Position numbers and translations under genes: made by a program
DNA from: Aquincola tertiaricarbonis
GTDB lineage: Bacteria; Pseudomonadota; Gammaproteobacteria; Burkholderiales; Burkholderiaceae_C
Reading direction: 5' to 3'
DNA length: 64,000 bases
Assembly: GCF_000969605.1 (NCBI RefSeq)
Contig: NZ_JZUE01000011.1
Coordinates: 124,001 to 188,000, forward strand
Notes under the pieces: model-generated
The model's input: only the letters and a program-made list of their open reading frames with translations
Told to the model about the DNA's origin: nothing
Databases searched by the model: none
Shown here: piece by piece, positions 45,892 to 54,322 of the stretch
Layout: the number at the start of each line of letters is the position of its first letter
Numbering within the stretch: the first letter of the stretch is position 1

Positions 45892-46638
45892 CTACATCGG
45901 CATCGTGCCGCCGGCCGACCACAGGCTGCGGCGCAGCGAGCCCATCAGCGGCGGCAGCACCGCCACCGTGCGCACCAGCTCGTCCAGGTTGCGCGCGCCC
46001 AGCTTGGTGCGGATGCTGCTGATGTGGGTGCGCGTGGTGGACACCTTGACGCCATTGCGCCGTGCGGCCTCGGCCGGCGAATCGCCGTTGCACAGGCACA
46101 GCAGCACGCGGGTCTCGGCGGCGGTCAGGCCATGGGTCTTGCCGAAGGAGACGGCGGTGAGCTCCTCGCACACCCGGCGCTTGCCCAGGACCACCAGCAC
46201 GCTGCCGGACGCGGTGTCGGCGGTGGCGGCCAGCGGGATCACCGCCACCGTGCTGCGCTGGCCCTGCGGGCCCGCCAGCGCCACCATCGTGCGCAGTCCG
46301 CGGTGGCGGGCCGCTTCCAGCGCGGCCTGCAGCGCACCGGCCTCGCGCGGGCGCACGGCGCGCAGCCGGCGGCCGGCCTGCAGCTGCAGCGGATGCCATT
46401 CATCCAGCTGCGACAGCGCCGCATGGTTGGCATGGACTAGCTGGTCGTGCGCGTCCAGCACGAGCAGCCCGTAGTCGATCTCCTCCAGCACCTGCGCCAG
46501 CGCCAGCGCCTGCGGCACGCCGCCGGGCGGCGGTGGCGCGGGGCGCGACGGCTCGGGCATGCGGCCCTCGCTGCGCAGGCCCACGGCGGACATTGCCGCC
46601 TGGGAAGAGGACATGGCTTCCATCATCTGCATCGACAT
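45892..46638 (-). CDS. LuxR-family regulator with PAS-like N-terminus
   Basis: A 248-residue regulator. The middle part (about 45-165) resembles a PAS domain (ALAQVLEEIDYGLLVLDAHDQLVHANHAA). The C-terminal LuxR helix-turn-helix is GLTAAETRVLLCLCNGDSPAEAARRNGV, then STTRTHISSIRTKLGARNLDELV (about 180-232). AGGAG six to ten bases ahead supports ATG 46638 (MSMQMMEAM) over the ATG at 46656. No autoinducer domain is seen, so the signal is unknown. It diverges from the DUF4148 gene across 266 bases. Confidence 0.87.
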   Translation of the reverse strand: MSMQMMEAMSSSQAAMSAVGLRSEGRMPEPSRPAPPPPGGVPQALALAQVLEEIDYGLLVLDAHDQLVHANHAALSQLDEWHPLQLQAGRRLRAVRPREAGALQAALEAARHRGLRTMVALAGPQGQRSTVAVIPLAATADTASGSVLVVLGKRRVCEELTAVSFGKTHGLTAAETRVLLCLCNGDSPAEAARRNGVKVSTTRTHISSIRTKLGARNLDELVRTVAVLPPLMGSLRRSLWSAGGTMPM

Positions 46639-46904
46639 CTTCGGCTCCTGGCACAACAGTCATCGCTGCTGCTTGGAAGCGAGACTAGAGGTAACAAAGC
46701 TGCGCAGGGTGCAACTCTGACCGGGGCCTTTGTGCGGTTTTCACCTTCCGTGCACGGTCCTCCTCCAGCGGTAGGAGGCGGTGGCGCCGCCTCCGCCGTC
46801 CGGTGGAGGGCCCGCGGCGCCGCGGCGCCTACCTTGGAGCCATGCCGGCACACCTCGGGTGCTCGATGGCCGGCACATCGCGGCGAGCGCCCATCGAGGT
46901 CCCT

Positions 46905-47276
46905 ATGAAGCAAGTCCTGCGTTCCATCGTTCCGGCCGTGCTGGCCGGCCTGCTGTGCACCGCGTCCGCCCTGGCCCAGCAGGCGGCCGCCGATGCCGGC
47001 CCCACCCGTGCCCAGGTGCAGGCCGAGATGCGCGCGGCCGAGGCCAGCGGCGAGACCCGTGCCCTCACCGGCGAGGACAGCGGCTCCGCCTGGCTGCAGG
47101 CGCGCCCGGCGCCGGCGGCACTCAGCCGCGCCGAGGTGCGCCGCCAGGTGCTGGAAGCCCGGCGCAGCGGCGAACTGGGTGCGCTGAGCACCGAGGACAG
47201 CGGCTCCTTCTACCTCGCCCGCCAGGGCGGTGCCATGCCGCGCCCGGCCACCGGCCTGGCCGCCGCGCCACGTTGA
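46905..47276 (+). CDS. DUF4148 domain protein with internal repeat
   Basis: A 123-residue exported protein: signal peptide (SIVPAVLAGLLCTASALAQ) and then two copies of a motif of the form R-A-x-V-(x)5-E-A-x-x-S-G-E-x-x-A-L-(T/S)-x-E-D-S-G-S-x-(W/Y)-L, at about 34-64 and 73-104. DUF4148 proteins are small periplasmic proteins expanded in Burkholderiales and of unknown function. The start at 46905 has only a weak ribosome site (GAGG at 46896). A small membrane-protein gene follows 26 bases later. Confidence 0.83.
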   Translation: MKQVLRSIVPAVLAGLLCTASALAQQAAADAGPTRAQVQAEMRAAEASGETRALTGEDSGSAWLQARPAPAALSRAEVRRQVLEARRSGELGALSTEDSGSFYLARQGGAMPRPATGLAAAPR

Positions 47277-47302
47277 GCGCCACGGCGCAGGGGCAGTACG
47301 CG

Positions 47303-47566
47303 ATGAACCACGACTTCCACTTCCTGAGCCCGCTGGAGCGCCGCTGCCTGCTGGTGGCCGGCATGGCGGCCGGCACGGCGGCGCTGGCCGCGGCGCTGAT
47401 GCTGTTCGACGACGACGGCCGCACGCCCTGGTTCGCCCCGGGCAGCCCGATGGCCAGCGCCGCCGAGCACTGCGAGCGGCCTTCAGCCCCCGAGGCCCGG
47501 CATGCCTGCCTGCGGCGCATCGCCGCGGCGAGTGCCGCCGATGCGGTGGCGCTGGCCGGGCGATGA
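47303..47566 (+). CDS. Small single-pass membrane protein, unknown
   Basis: An 87-residue frame: NHDFHFLSPLERR, one membrane segment (CLLVAGMAAGTAALAAALMLF, about 15-35), then a short outside part with two cysteines (EHCERPSAPEARHACLRRI). I do not recognise a family. It follows the DUF4148 gene closely and codon use is like its neighbours, so it is probably real. Confidence 0.6.
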   Translation: MNHDFHFLSPLERRCLLVAGMAAGTAALAAALMLFDDDGRTPWFAPGSPMASAAEHCERPSAPEARHACLRRIAAASAADAVALAGR

Positions 47567-47654
47567 GACCGCAGTCCAGGCTGCGGCGCTTCGAGCGGGT
47601 GCCGAGGATGGCCCGGGGCTGCGCGAGGTCGACCTGGCAGGCGACTGCAGACGC

Positions 47655-49268
47655 CTAGAACGCCACGGCCTGGCCGTCCTTGCGCGGGTCGGAGCCGGCC
47701 ACGTAGACGTCGCCATGCTTCAGCACCAGTTGCGCGCCGCCGAAGGCGAACACGCCGCTGCCGGTCTCGATCGTCACCTCGTGGCCGCGGCGCTGCAACT
47801 CGGCCACCACCTCGGGACTGAAGCCGGGCTCCAGCGCCACGCCACGGCCGCCGGTGACGCGCCAGCGCGGCGCGTCGGCGGCGGCCTGCGGGTTCTGGCC
47901 GTAGTGCAGCACCCGCAGCGCCATCTGCACGTGGCCCTGGCTCTGCATCGGTCCGCCCATCACGCCGAAGCTCATCTGCGGGCTGCCGTCGGCATGCATC
48001 GCGAACGCCGGCACGATGGTGTGCGAAGGCCGCTTGCGCGGGCCCACCTGGTTGGCATGCCCGGCTTCCAGCACGAAGCCGTGGCCGCGGTTCTGCAGGC
48101 TGATGCCGGTGCCCGGCACCACCACGCCCGAGCCGAAGCCCATGTAGTTGCTCTGGATGAACGAGACCATCATGCCGCTGGCGTCGGCGCAGCTCAGGTA
48201 CACCGTGCCGCCCTTCTTCGGCGTGCCGTGGCCGGGATCGGCGGCGCGCTGCCGGTCCACCAGCCTGGCGCGCTCGGCCAGGTAGGCCGGGTCGAGCAGC
48301 GACTGCGGCGTGACCTGCATGTGGTCGATGTCGGCGTTGTGGCGGTGCAGGTCGGCCAGGGCCAGCTTCATCGCCTCGATCTGCAGGTGTACCGTGTCCA
48401 CATGGTCCAGCGGCGCATCCCCCACGCCCAGCGCCTGCAGCATGCCCAGCGCCATCAGCGCCGCGATGCCCTGGCCGTTGGGCGGGATCTCGTGCACCAC
48501 CGAATCGCCGAAGGGCTGCGACAGCGTGCCGCACCAGTCGGCCCGGTGTTCAGCCAGGTCGGCCTCGGTCATCACGCCGCCGTGGGCCTTGGCGAAGGCG
48601 GCGATCCTGGCGGCCAGCGGGCCGCGGTAGAAGGCCTCGCCCTGCGTGTCGGCGATGGCTTCCAGCGTGCTGGCGTGGCCTTCGCTGCGGAAGATCTCGC
48701 CGGCCACCGGCGCGCGGCCGCCAGGCAGGAAGCACTCGGCAAAGCCGGGCTGGCGGCCCAGCCGCTGGCCACCCATGGCCCACAGCCTGGCGATGATGGG
48801 CGAGACGGGAAAGCCCTCGCGCGCATAGCCGATGGCCGGTGCGGCCACCTGCGCCAGCGGCAGCTTGCCGAAGCGCCGCGACAGCTCCACCCAGGCCGAG
48901 ACGGCACCGGGCACCGTCACCGCGTCCCAGCCGGCATCGGGCATGGTGGCGTGGGCGGCATAGCGGTCGGCCGTCCAGGCGGCGGGCGAGCGGCCGGAGG
49001 CATTCAGGCCGTGCAGCTCGCGCCCGTCCCACAGGATGGCGAAGGCATCGCTGCCGATGCCGCAGCCGGTGGGCTCCACCACCGTCAGCGTCATCGCCGC
49101 CGCCACCGCCGCGTCCACCGCATTGCCGCCGGCCAGCAACATGCGCAGGCCGGCCTGTGCCGCCAGCGGATGCGAGGTGCTGACCACGTTGCGCCCCAGC
49201 ACCGCGGAGCGGGCGGAGGCATAGGGCTGCGCCCAGTCGAGCGACTTGTCTAGATGAGTGGTGTTCAT
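47655..49268 (-). CDS. Gamma-glutamyltransferase family protein (cytosolic type)
   Basis: A 537-residue Ntn-hydrolase of the gamma-glutamyltranspeptidase superfamily. HPLAAQAGLRMLLAGGNAVDAAVAAA and PTGCGIGSDAFAILWDG are N-terminal family regions. The autocleavage threonine should be the Thr in KKGGTVYLSCADASG, beginning the small subunit; MGGPMQSQGHVQM comes later. There is no signal peptide, unlike classical periplasmic GGT, so YwrD-like or acylase-like members are closer. It begins three bases after the Bug gene stop, so import and hydrolysis of one substrate may be linked. A palindromic site overlaps codons 4-8. Confidence 0.9.
   Translation of the reverse strand: MNTTHLDKSLDWAQPYASARSAVLGRNVVSTSHPLAAQAGLRMLLAGGNAVDAAVAAAMTLTVVEPTGCGIGSDAFAILWDGRELHGLNASGRSPAAWTADRYAAHATMPDAGWDAVTVPGAVSAWVELSRRFGKLPLAQVAAPAIGYAREGFPVSPIIARLWAMGGQRLGRQPGFAECFLPGGRAPVAGEIFRSEGHASTLEAIADTQGEAFYRGPLAARIAAFAKAHGGVMTEADLAEHRADWCGTLSQPFGDSVVHEIPPNGQGIAALMALGMLQALGVGDAPLDHVDTVHLQIEAMKLALADLHRHNADIDHMQVTPQSLLDPAYLAERARLVDRQRAADPGHGTPKKGGTVYLSCADASGMMVSFIQSNYMGFGSGVVVPGTGISLQNRGHGFVLEAGHANQVGPRKRPSHTIVPAFAMHADGSPQMSFGVMGGPMQSQGHVQMALRVLHYGQNPQAAADAPRWRVTGGRGVALEPGFSPEVVAELQRRGHEVTIETGSGVFAFGGAQLVLKHGDVYVAGSDPRKDGQAVAF
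49245..49258. promoter_or_regulatory. CTTGTCTAGACAAG-like palindrome (12/14) at the ggt start
   Basis: Reads CTTGTCTAGATGAG, inside the first codons of the gamma-glutamyltransferase gene and near the junction with the upstream Bug gene. One half-site is perfect (CTTGTCT). Confidence 0.4.
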
Positions 49269-49271
49269 GGC

Positions 49272-50267
49272 CTAATCGATCGTTATTTTCCGGTCGCGGA
49301 TGAGCTGACCCCAGCGCTGGCTGTCCTTGGCCACCATGGCGGCGAAGGCGTCGGGCGAGCCGGCAGCGGCGGGCTCGGCGCCCAGCTGGGCCAGCTTGGC
49401 GCCCACCTCGGGCGCGCGCATGGCCTTGTTGAAGGCGGCGTTGATCTGCCGCACCAGCTCCGGCGACAGCTTGGCCGGGCCATACAGCCCGAACCAGGTG
49501 ACCGACGAGAAGCCGGGCAGGCCGGCTTCGGCCACGGTGGGCAGCTCGGGCATCAGCGGCGAGCGCTTCTCGCCGGTGACGGCCAGCGCCTTCAGCCGGC
49601 CGCTGCGCACATGCGGCAGGCCGGTGGGGATGGAGTCGAACAGCACCTGCACATTGCCCGCGGCCAGGTCGGTCAGCGCCGGGCCGGTGCCCTTGTACGG
49701 CACATGCTGCATCTGCAGCCCGGCCTGCGAGCGGAAGGCCTCGGTCGTCAGGTGCACGATGGTGCCGTTGCCGCTGCTGGCGTAGTTCAGCTCGCCGGGG
49801 TGGGCCTTGGCATGGGCGATGAGCTCGGCCACCGTCTTCACCGGCATCGTGGGCGGCACCAGCAGCACGCTGGCGGCGTCGGCCACATGGGCGATGGGGG
49901 TGAAGTCCTTCACCGGGTCGTACGGCGGCCTGGCCATCAGGTGCGGCGAGATGGCGTGGGTGCTGCTGGTGGTGAACACCAGCGTGTAGCCATCGGGCGC
50001 GGCGCGCATGCCTTCCGAAGCGCCCAGCGTGCCGCCGGCACCGGCCTTGTTCTCGACGATGAACTGCTGGCCCACCTCGGACGAGACCTGCTGTGCCACC
50101 ACGCGGGCCACGGTGTCGGTGGCGCCGCCGGCCGGGAAGGGCACCACCAGCCGCACCGGCTTGGCCGGCCAGGCCTGGGCATGTGCCGGCAGCTGGGCGG
50201 CCAGGGCGCAGGCGGCCAGGCAGGCAGCGGCCAGGCTGCGCAAGAGGGCGGGGCGGGCAAGTGGCAT
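49272..50267 (-). CDS. Bug/TctC-family periplasmic solute-binding protein
   Basis: A 331-residue Bug protein: signal peptide (SLAAACLAACALAAQLPAHAQ), then RLVVPFPAGGATDTVARVVA, QFIVENKAGAGGTLGAS and LNYASSGNGTIVHLTTEAF. I use the ATG at 50267, which gives a normal signal peptide; the ATG at 50342 adds 25 residues that do not look like one. No TctA/TctB genes are present. Three bases separate it from the gamma-glutamyltransferase gene, so the ligand may be a gamma-glutamyl or other amide compound (inference). Confidence 0.9.
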   Translation of the reverse strand: MPLARPALLRSLAAACLAACALAAQLPAHAQAWPAKPVRLVVPFPAGGATDTVARVVAQQVSSEVGQQFIVENKAGAGGTLGASEGMRAAPDGYTLVFTTSSTHAISPHLMARPPYDPVKDFTPIAHVADAASVLLVPPTMPVKTVAELIAHAKAHPGELNYASSGNGTIVHLTTEAFRSQAGLQMQHVPYKGTGPALTDLAAGNVQVLFDSIPTGLPHVRSGRLKALAVTGEKRSPLMPELPTVAEAGLPGFSSVTWFGLYGPAKLSPELVRQINAAFNKAMRAPEVGAKLAQLGAEPAAAGSPDAFAAMVAKDSQRWGQLIRDRKITID

Positions 50268-50384
50268 GGTGGTGAGCTGGGGCAATCGAGGTGCCTCGAT
50301 GCTAGGAAGCGTTGCCGAGCCGATCAAACATGGAATGGGCAATGCAGGCTTGCCGCCAGCGCAAAGCGGGGCGGCGATGCGGCT

Positions 50385-51296
50385 TCAGCCGCCTTCGGGC
50401 AGGTGCTGCTTCAGCAGGTCCAGGAAGGCCTGCACCGCCCGCGGCAGCGTGCGGCCGGCCAGGGTCTGCACCTCGATGGTCCGCAGGTCCAGGCCGGCAT
50501 CGGTCACCGGCACGGCAGCGATGCGGCCTTCGGCGCGCAGCTGCCGCACCGCCACGCTGCCGGAGACGGACAGGCCGCCGCCCGCCATCGCGAACGCATG
50601 CAGCGTGCTCATGTTGTTGCTCACCAGCGCGGGCTGCAGCCGCATCTGCTGGCGGCTGCAGGCGGCGTCGATCATCTGCCGCAGCGTGGTCTGCGGGCCG
50701 GGCAGGGCCAGCGGATGCTCGCCCATCTGGCGCAGTCCCAGGCCGCTGGCAGGGGCCAGTGCATGGCCGGGATGCATCAATGCCAGCACCGGCGCGGGCT
50801 GGCTGAACTGCACCTCGATGTCGGGCTCGGGCGCCTGGCTGAAGCGCAGGCCGATGTCGGCATCGCCGGCGCGCACCAGCGCGCTCACCACCGCCGGCGG
50901 CTGCGCATCCAGCTCGAACACGATGCCCGGATGCGACTGCCGGAAGCGCACGATCAGCTGCGGCAGGAAGACATTGGCGAAGGCCTCGGAGGCCACCACC
51001 CGCACCAGCCCCATGCGCATGCCCTGCAGCGCCTGGATCTCCTCCAGCGCGCGGTCTTCCTCCAGGCTGGCGCGGCGGGCGTAGGCGGCCAGGATCTCGC
51101 CGGCCTGCGTGGGCACCATGCCGCGCGGATGGCGCTCGAACAGCGTGGTGCCCAGCGTGCGCTCCAGCGCCGCGATCTGGCGGCTGACGGCGGAGGCCGC
51201 CACATGCAGCCGCTCCGAGGCCACCGTGGCCGAACCGCTGCGCACCACTTCCAGGAAGTAGCGCAGCGCGGTGTCCTGCAGCAGCGGCCTGCGCAT
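50385..51296 (-). CDS. LysR-family transcriptional regulator
   Basis: A 303-residue LysR protein: N-terminal winged helix (about 8-66: LRYFLEVVRSGSATVASERLHVAASAVSRQIAALE) and a two-lobed effector domain (about 95-295). It lies upstream of the Bug-ggt pair on the same strand with a 117-base gap and is a fair candidate to control that pair. It lies 25 bases after arginase, so it could be co-transcribed with it. Confidence 0.93.
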   Translation of the reverse strand: MRRPLLQDTALRYFLEVVRSGSATVASERLHVAASAVSRQIAALERTLGTTLFERHPRGMVPTQAGEILAAYARRASLEEDRALEEIQALQGMRMGLVRVVASEAFANVFLPQLIVRFRQSHPGIVFELDAQPPAVVSALVRAGDADIGLRFSQAPEPDIEVQFSQPAPVLALMHPGHALAPASGLGLRQMGEHPLALPGPQTTLRQMIDAACSRQQMRLQPALVSNNMSTLHAFAMAGGGLSVSGSVAVRQLRAEGRIAAVPVTDAGLDLRTIEVQTLAGRTLPRAVQAFLDLLKQHLPEGG

Positions 51297-51321
51297 CGTC
51301 CCGGTACGGCGGCGTGCGGCT

Positions 51322-52236
51322 TCAGCGCCGCATCAGCGTGCTCTTGCCGAACAGGCTCTCGATCATGTCCACCGCGATCAGCGCGGTGCGGTTGCGCACG
51401 TCCAGCGCGGGGTTGATCTCCATCACGTCCAGCGAGCCCAGCCGGCCGGTGTCGGCGATCATCTCCATGCACAGCTGCGCCTCGCGGTAGGTGGGGCCGC
51501 CGGGCACGGTGGTGCCCACGCCGGGCGCGATGTCGGCATCGAGGAAGTCGACGTCGAAGCTCACGTGCAGGTGGGTGTTGTCGTCCAGCGTGGCCAGCGC
51601 CAGCTCCATCGTGTGGCGCATGCCCATCTCGTCGATGTAGCGCATGTCGAACACTTCCAGGCCCACCTGGTGCACGAAGCGCTTCTCGCCCGCGTCCACG
51701 CTGCGGATGCCGATCTGCCGGATCCACTTGGGGTTGACCGCCGGCACTTGGCCGCCGATCTCGATCAGCTCCTTCGGGCCATAGCCGCACAGGCAGGCCA
51801 CCGGCATGCCGTGGATGTTGCCGCTGGGCGTGAGCTCGTTGGTGTTGAAGTCGGCATGTGCATCCAGCCACAGCACCCGCAGCTTCTTGCCCGCCTCGCG
51901 GCAATGCCGGGCCACGGCGCTGATGGAGCCCAGGCCCAGGCAATGGTCGCCGCCCATCAGGATGGGCATGCGGCCGATGCGCAGCTCGGCCAGCACCGCG
52001 TCGTGCACCAGCTGGTTCCAGGCGGCCACTTCGTGCAGGTGTCGGTAGCCTTCGTCGGGCGGCAGCCAGGGGTTGGATGGGCCGATCAGGTTGCCGCGGT
52101 CCTCCACCTGCAGGCCATGGCTTTCCAGCGCAGCGGCGAAGTCGGCCACGCGCAGGGCTTCGGGGCCCATGCGTGCGCCCTTGGCGCCGGCGCCGATGTC
52201 GGTGGGTGCGCCGATGAGGCTGACGAGGTGGGTCAT
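51322..52236 (-). CDS. rocF: Arginase
   Basis: A 304-residue ureohydrolase splitting arginine to ornithine and urea. The manganese ligands are in GGDHCLGLGS, DAHADFNTNELTPSGNIHGMP and SFDVDFLDADIAPG. IGAPTDIGAGAKGARMGPEALR and the NELTPSGN loop point to arginase rather than agmatinase. The start is the ATG complementary to 52234-52236. A LysR gene follows on the same strand. Confidence 0.93.
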   Translation of the reverse strand: MTHLVSLIGAPTDIGAGAKGARMGPEALRVADFAAALESHGLQVEDRGNLIGPSNPWLPPDEGYRHLHEVAAWNQLVHDAVLAELRIGRMPILMGGDHCLGLGSISAVARHCREAGKKLRVLWLDAHADFNTNELTPSGNIHGMPVACLCGYGPKELIEIGGQVPAVNPKWIRQIGIRSVDAGEKRFVHQVGLEVFDMRYIDEMGMRHTMELALATLDDNTHLHVSFDVDFLDADIAPGVGTTVPGGPTYREAQLCMEMIADTGRLGSLDVMEINPALDVRNRTALIAVDMIESLFGKSTLMRR

Positions 52237-52273
52237 GTGCGCGGGCTCCAGCGGTAGTGGCGGGGCAGGTGGT

Positions 52274-53191
52274 TCAGAAGTCCTGGACGTGCGGGCCCTT
52301 GCCGCTGCCGTCGTCCTCGGCGTCCAGGCCGTATTCGGCGGCCAGGATGTCGTAGGCCTCCTCGGCCGATTCGACGAAGCGGAACAGCTCCACGTCCTCG
52401 GGCGAGATCATGCCGGTCTCGATCAGCAGCTCGAAGTTGATCAGGCGTGTCCAGAAGTCGCGGCCGAACAGCAGCACCGGGCGGCGGCGGCTCTTCTTGG
52501 TCTGGATGAGGGTGAGCGCCTCGAACATCTCGTCCAGCGTGCCGAAGCCCCCGGGGAAGGCCACGATGGCCACGCTGCGCATCAGGAAGTGCATCTTGCG
52601 CAGGCCGAAGTAGTGGAACTGGAAGCACAGCTCCGGCGTGATGTAGGGGTTGGGCGCCTGCTCGTGCGGCAGCACGATGTTCAGCCCCAGGCTGCGGCCG
52701 CCCACCTCGAAGGCGCCGCGGTTGCCGGCTTCCATGATGCCGGGGCCGCCGCCGGTGGACACGTAGATCGGCGTGTGCATGCGGCGCGCCCGCTGGGTGA
52801 TGATCTCCGCGAAGCGACGGGCCTCGTCGTAGTAGCGGCTCATCGTCACGGCCATCTCGGCGCGCTTGAGCGTGGGCGCGTCGGCATCCGGCGACGCACG
52901 CACCGCCTCCAGCCGGCGCTGCGCTTCATCCGAAGGCAGGATGCGGGCGCTGCCGAAGATGACGATGGTCGATTCGATGCCCTGTTCCTGCTGGATCAGC
53001 TCGGGCTTGAGCAGCTCCAGCTGCATGCGCACCGGGCGCAGTTCCTCGCGCAGCAGGAAGTCGGTGTCGGTGAAGGCCAGGCGGTAGGCGCTTTCGGGGC
53101 CGGTGTATCGGTGCGGTGGTTCGGCGATCTGCGCGTCTTCTTCGGCGCTGGGAAAGTTGCGGGCCGTCAGGTCCTGGCGCTTGGTATCCAT
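52274..53191 (-). CDS. LOG-family protein (Rossmann-fold nucleotide-binding)
   Basis: A 305-residue LOG/TIGR00730 protein. The defining motifs are present: STGGGPGIMEAGNRGAFE and FPGGFGTLDEMFE. LOG enzymes release cytokinin-type bases from their ribotides or hydrolyse nucleotide 5'-monophosphates. This long version with an extra N-terminal region (about 1-95) is common in proteobacteria and its role is unclear. I use ATG 53191; a TTG at 53206 is the only alternative. It diverges from the dehydrogenase gene at 53295. Confidence 0.88.
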   Translation of the reverse strand: MDTKRQDLTARNFPSAEEDAQIAEPPHRYTGPESAYRLAFTDTDFLLREELRPVRMQLELLKPELIQQEQGIESTIVIFGSARILPSDEAQRRLEAVRASPDADAPTLKRAEMAVTMSRYYDEARRFAEIITQRARRMHTPIYVSTGGGPGIMEAGNRGAFEVGGRSLGLNIVLPHEQAPNPYITPELCFQFHYFGLRKMHFLMRSVAIVAFPGGFGTLDEMFEALTLIQTKKSRRRPVLLFGRDFWTRLINFELLIETGMISPEDVELFRFVESAEEAYDILAAEYGLDAEDDGSGKGPHVQDF

Positions 53192-53294
53192 GCGTGGCGT
53201 CTTCAAAGTCGATGCGGGAGCTTAACGCCCGCGGCAAGGCGCGCTCCCGGCTTATGCTGCGCGCCTTCTTCCAGGCAGTACAGGACGCGGTTCG

Positions 53295-54308
53295 ATGGCA
53301 AGGATGACGATGGCGCAGGCGGTGAAGCTGGGCGCCGATGCATTGCAGCGGGCCGGTGCCAGCCCGGCGATGGCCGAGGCCACCGCGCAGGCGCTGGTGG
53401 TGGCCGATGCGCAGGGGCTGGCTTCGCACGGGCTGTCGCGCGTGCCGCAGTACGCCGGCCACCTGCGCACCGGCCGGGTGGAAGGCGGCGCCCGCCCCAC
53501 GGTGCACAGCGTGCGGCCCGCCGCGGTGGTGGTGGATGCGCACGACGGCCTGGCCTTCGAGGCCTGCACGCTGGCCGTGCAGCAGGCCGTGGAGCGTGCC
53601 GCAGCGCATGGCGTGGCCTGCGCCGGCGTCATCAACAGCCACCATGGCGGCGTGATGGTGGACCACCTGCGCGCAGTGGCCGCCGCCGGCATGGTGGGCC
53701 TGGCCTTCGCCAATGCACCCGCGGCCATGCCGGCGGCGGGCGGGCGTCATCCGGTGTTCGGCACCAACCCGATCGCGGCCATCTTCCCGCGCCGCCCGGG
53801 CGCGGGCGATGCGCTGATGATCGACCTGAGCCTCAGCGAGGTGGCCCGCGGCAAGCTGATGATGGCGGCCAAGGAAGGCCGCAGCATCCCGCTGGGCTGG
53901 GCGCTGGACGTGGACGGCCAACCCACCACCGACCCGGCGCGCGGCATGGAGGGCTCCATGCTGCCGCTGGGCGCGGCCAGCAGCCCCAAGGGCGCGATGC
54001 TGGCGTTGATGATCGAGCTGCTGAGCAGCGCGGTGATCGGCGCGCACTTCAGCTTCGAGGCCGACACCTTCTTCGTCGACGAAGGCAACAAGCCGCGCAT
54101 CGGCCAGGCCTTCATCGTGATCGACCCCGGCGCGCTGGCCGGCAGCGGCAGCTACCTGGAGCGGGTGGAGGTGCTGGTGGCCGAGATGCTGCGCGACGAG
54201 GGCGTGCGCCTGCCCGGTGGCCGGCGCGAGGACCTGCGGCGCGCCGCCGAGCAGGGCGGCATCGAGGTGCCGGATGCGCTGCTGGCCGCGCTGCAGGCCA
54301 TCCGCTGA
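53295..54308 (+). CDS. Ldh-family malate/lactate/ureidoglycolate-type dehydrogenase
   Basis: A 337-residue NAD(P)-dependent oxidoreductase of the type 2 malate/L-lactate dehydrogenase family. VADAQGLASHGLSRVPQYAGHLRTG carries the catalytic His. GVINSHHGGVMVDHLRAVAAAGMVGLAFAN and HPVFGTNPIAAIFPR are family regions. Substrates in the family include malate, sulfolactate, ureidoglycolate and 2,3-diketogulonate; this one is not determined. It is the only plus-strand gene between 47.6 and 57.8 kb. A CTTGTCTAGACAAG-like site follows its stop. Confidence 0.9.
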   Translation: MARMTMAQAVKLGADALQRAGASPAMAEATAQALVVADAQGLASHGLSRVPQYAGHLRTGRVEGGARPTVHSVRPAAVVVDAHDGLAFEACTLAVQQAVERAAAHGVACAGVINSHHGGVMVDHLRAVAAAGMVGLAFANAPAAMPAAGGRHPVFGTNPIAAIFPRRPGAGDALMIDLSLSEVARGKLMMAAKEGRSIPLGWALDVDGQPTTDPARGMEGSMLPLGAASSPKGAMLALMIELLSSAVIGAHFSFEADTFFVDEGNKPRIGQAFIVIDPGALAGSGSYLERVEVLVAEMLRDEGVRLPGGRREDLRRAAEQGGIEVPDALLAALQAIR

Positions 54309-54322
54309 CCTGACTAGACAAG
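54309..54322. promoter_or_regulatory. CTTGTCTAGACAAG-like palindrome (12/14) between convergent gene ends
   Basis: Reads CCTGACTAGACAAG, covering the moeB-like stop and abutting the dehydrogenase stop at 54308. A promoter role is unlikely here because both genes end; it may be chance or part of a longer-range arrangement. Confidence 0.3.

Noticed and set aside
47655-49268. Classical periplasmic gamma-glutamyltranspeptidase
   Set aside because: No signal peptide at the only plausible start.
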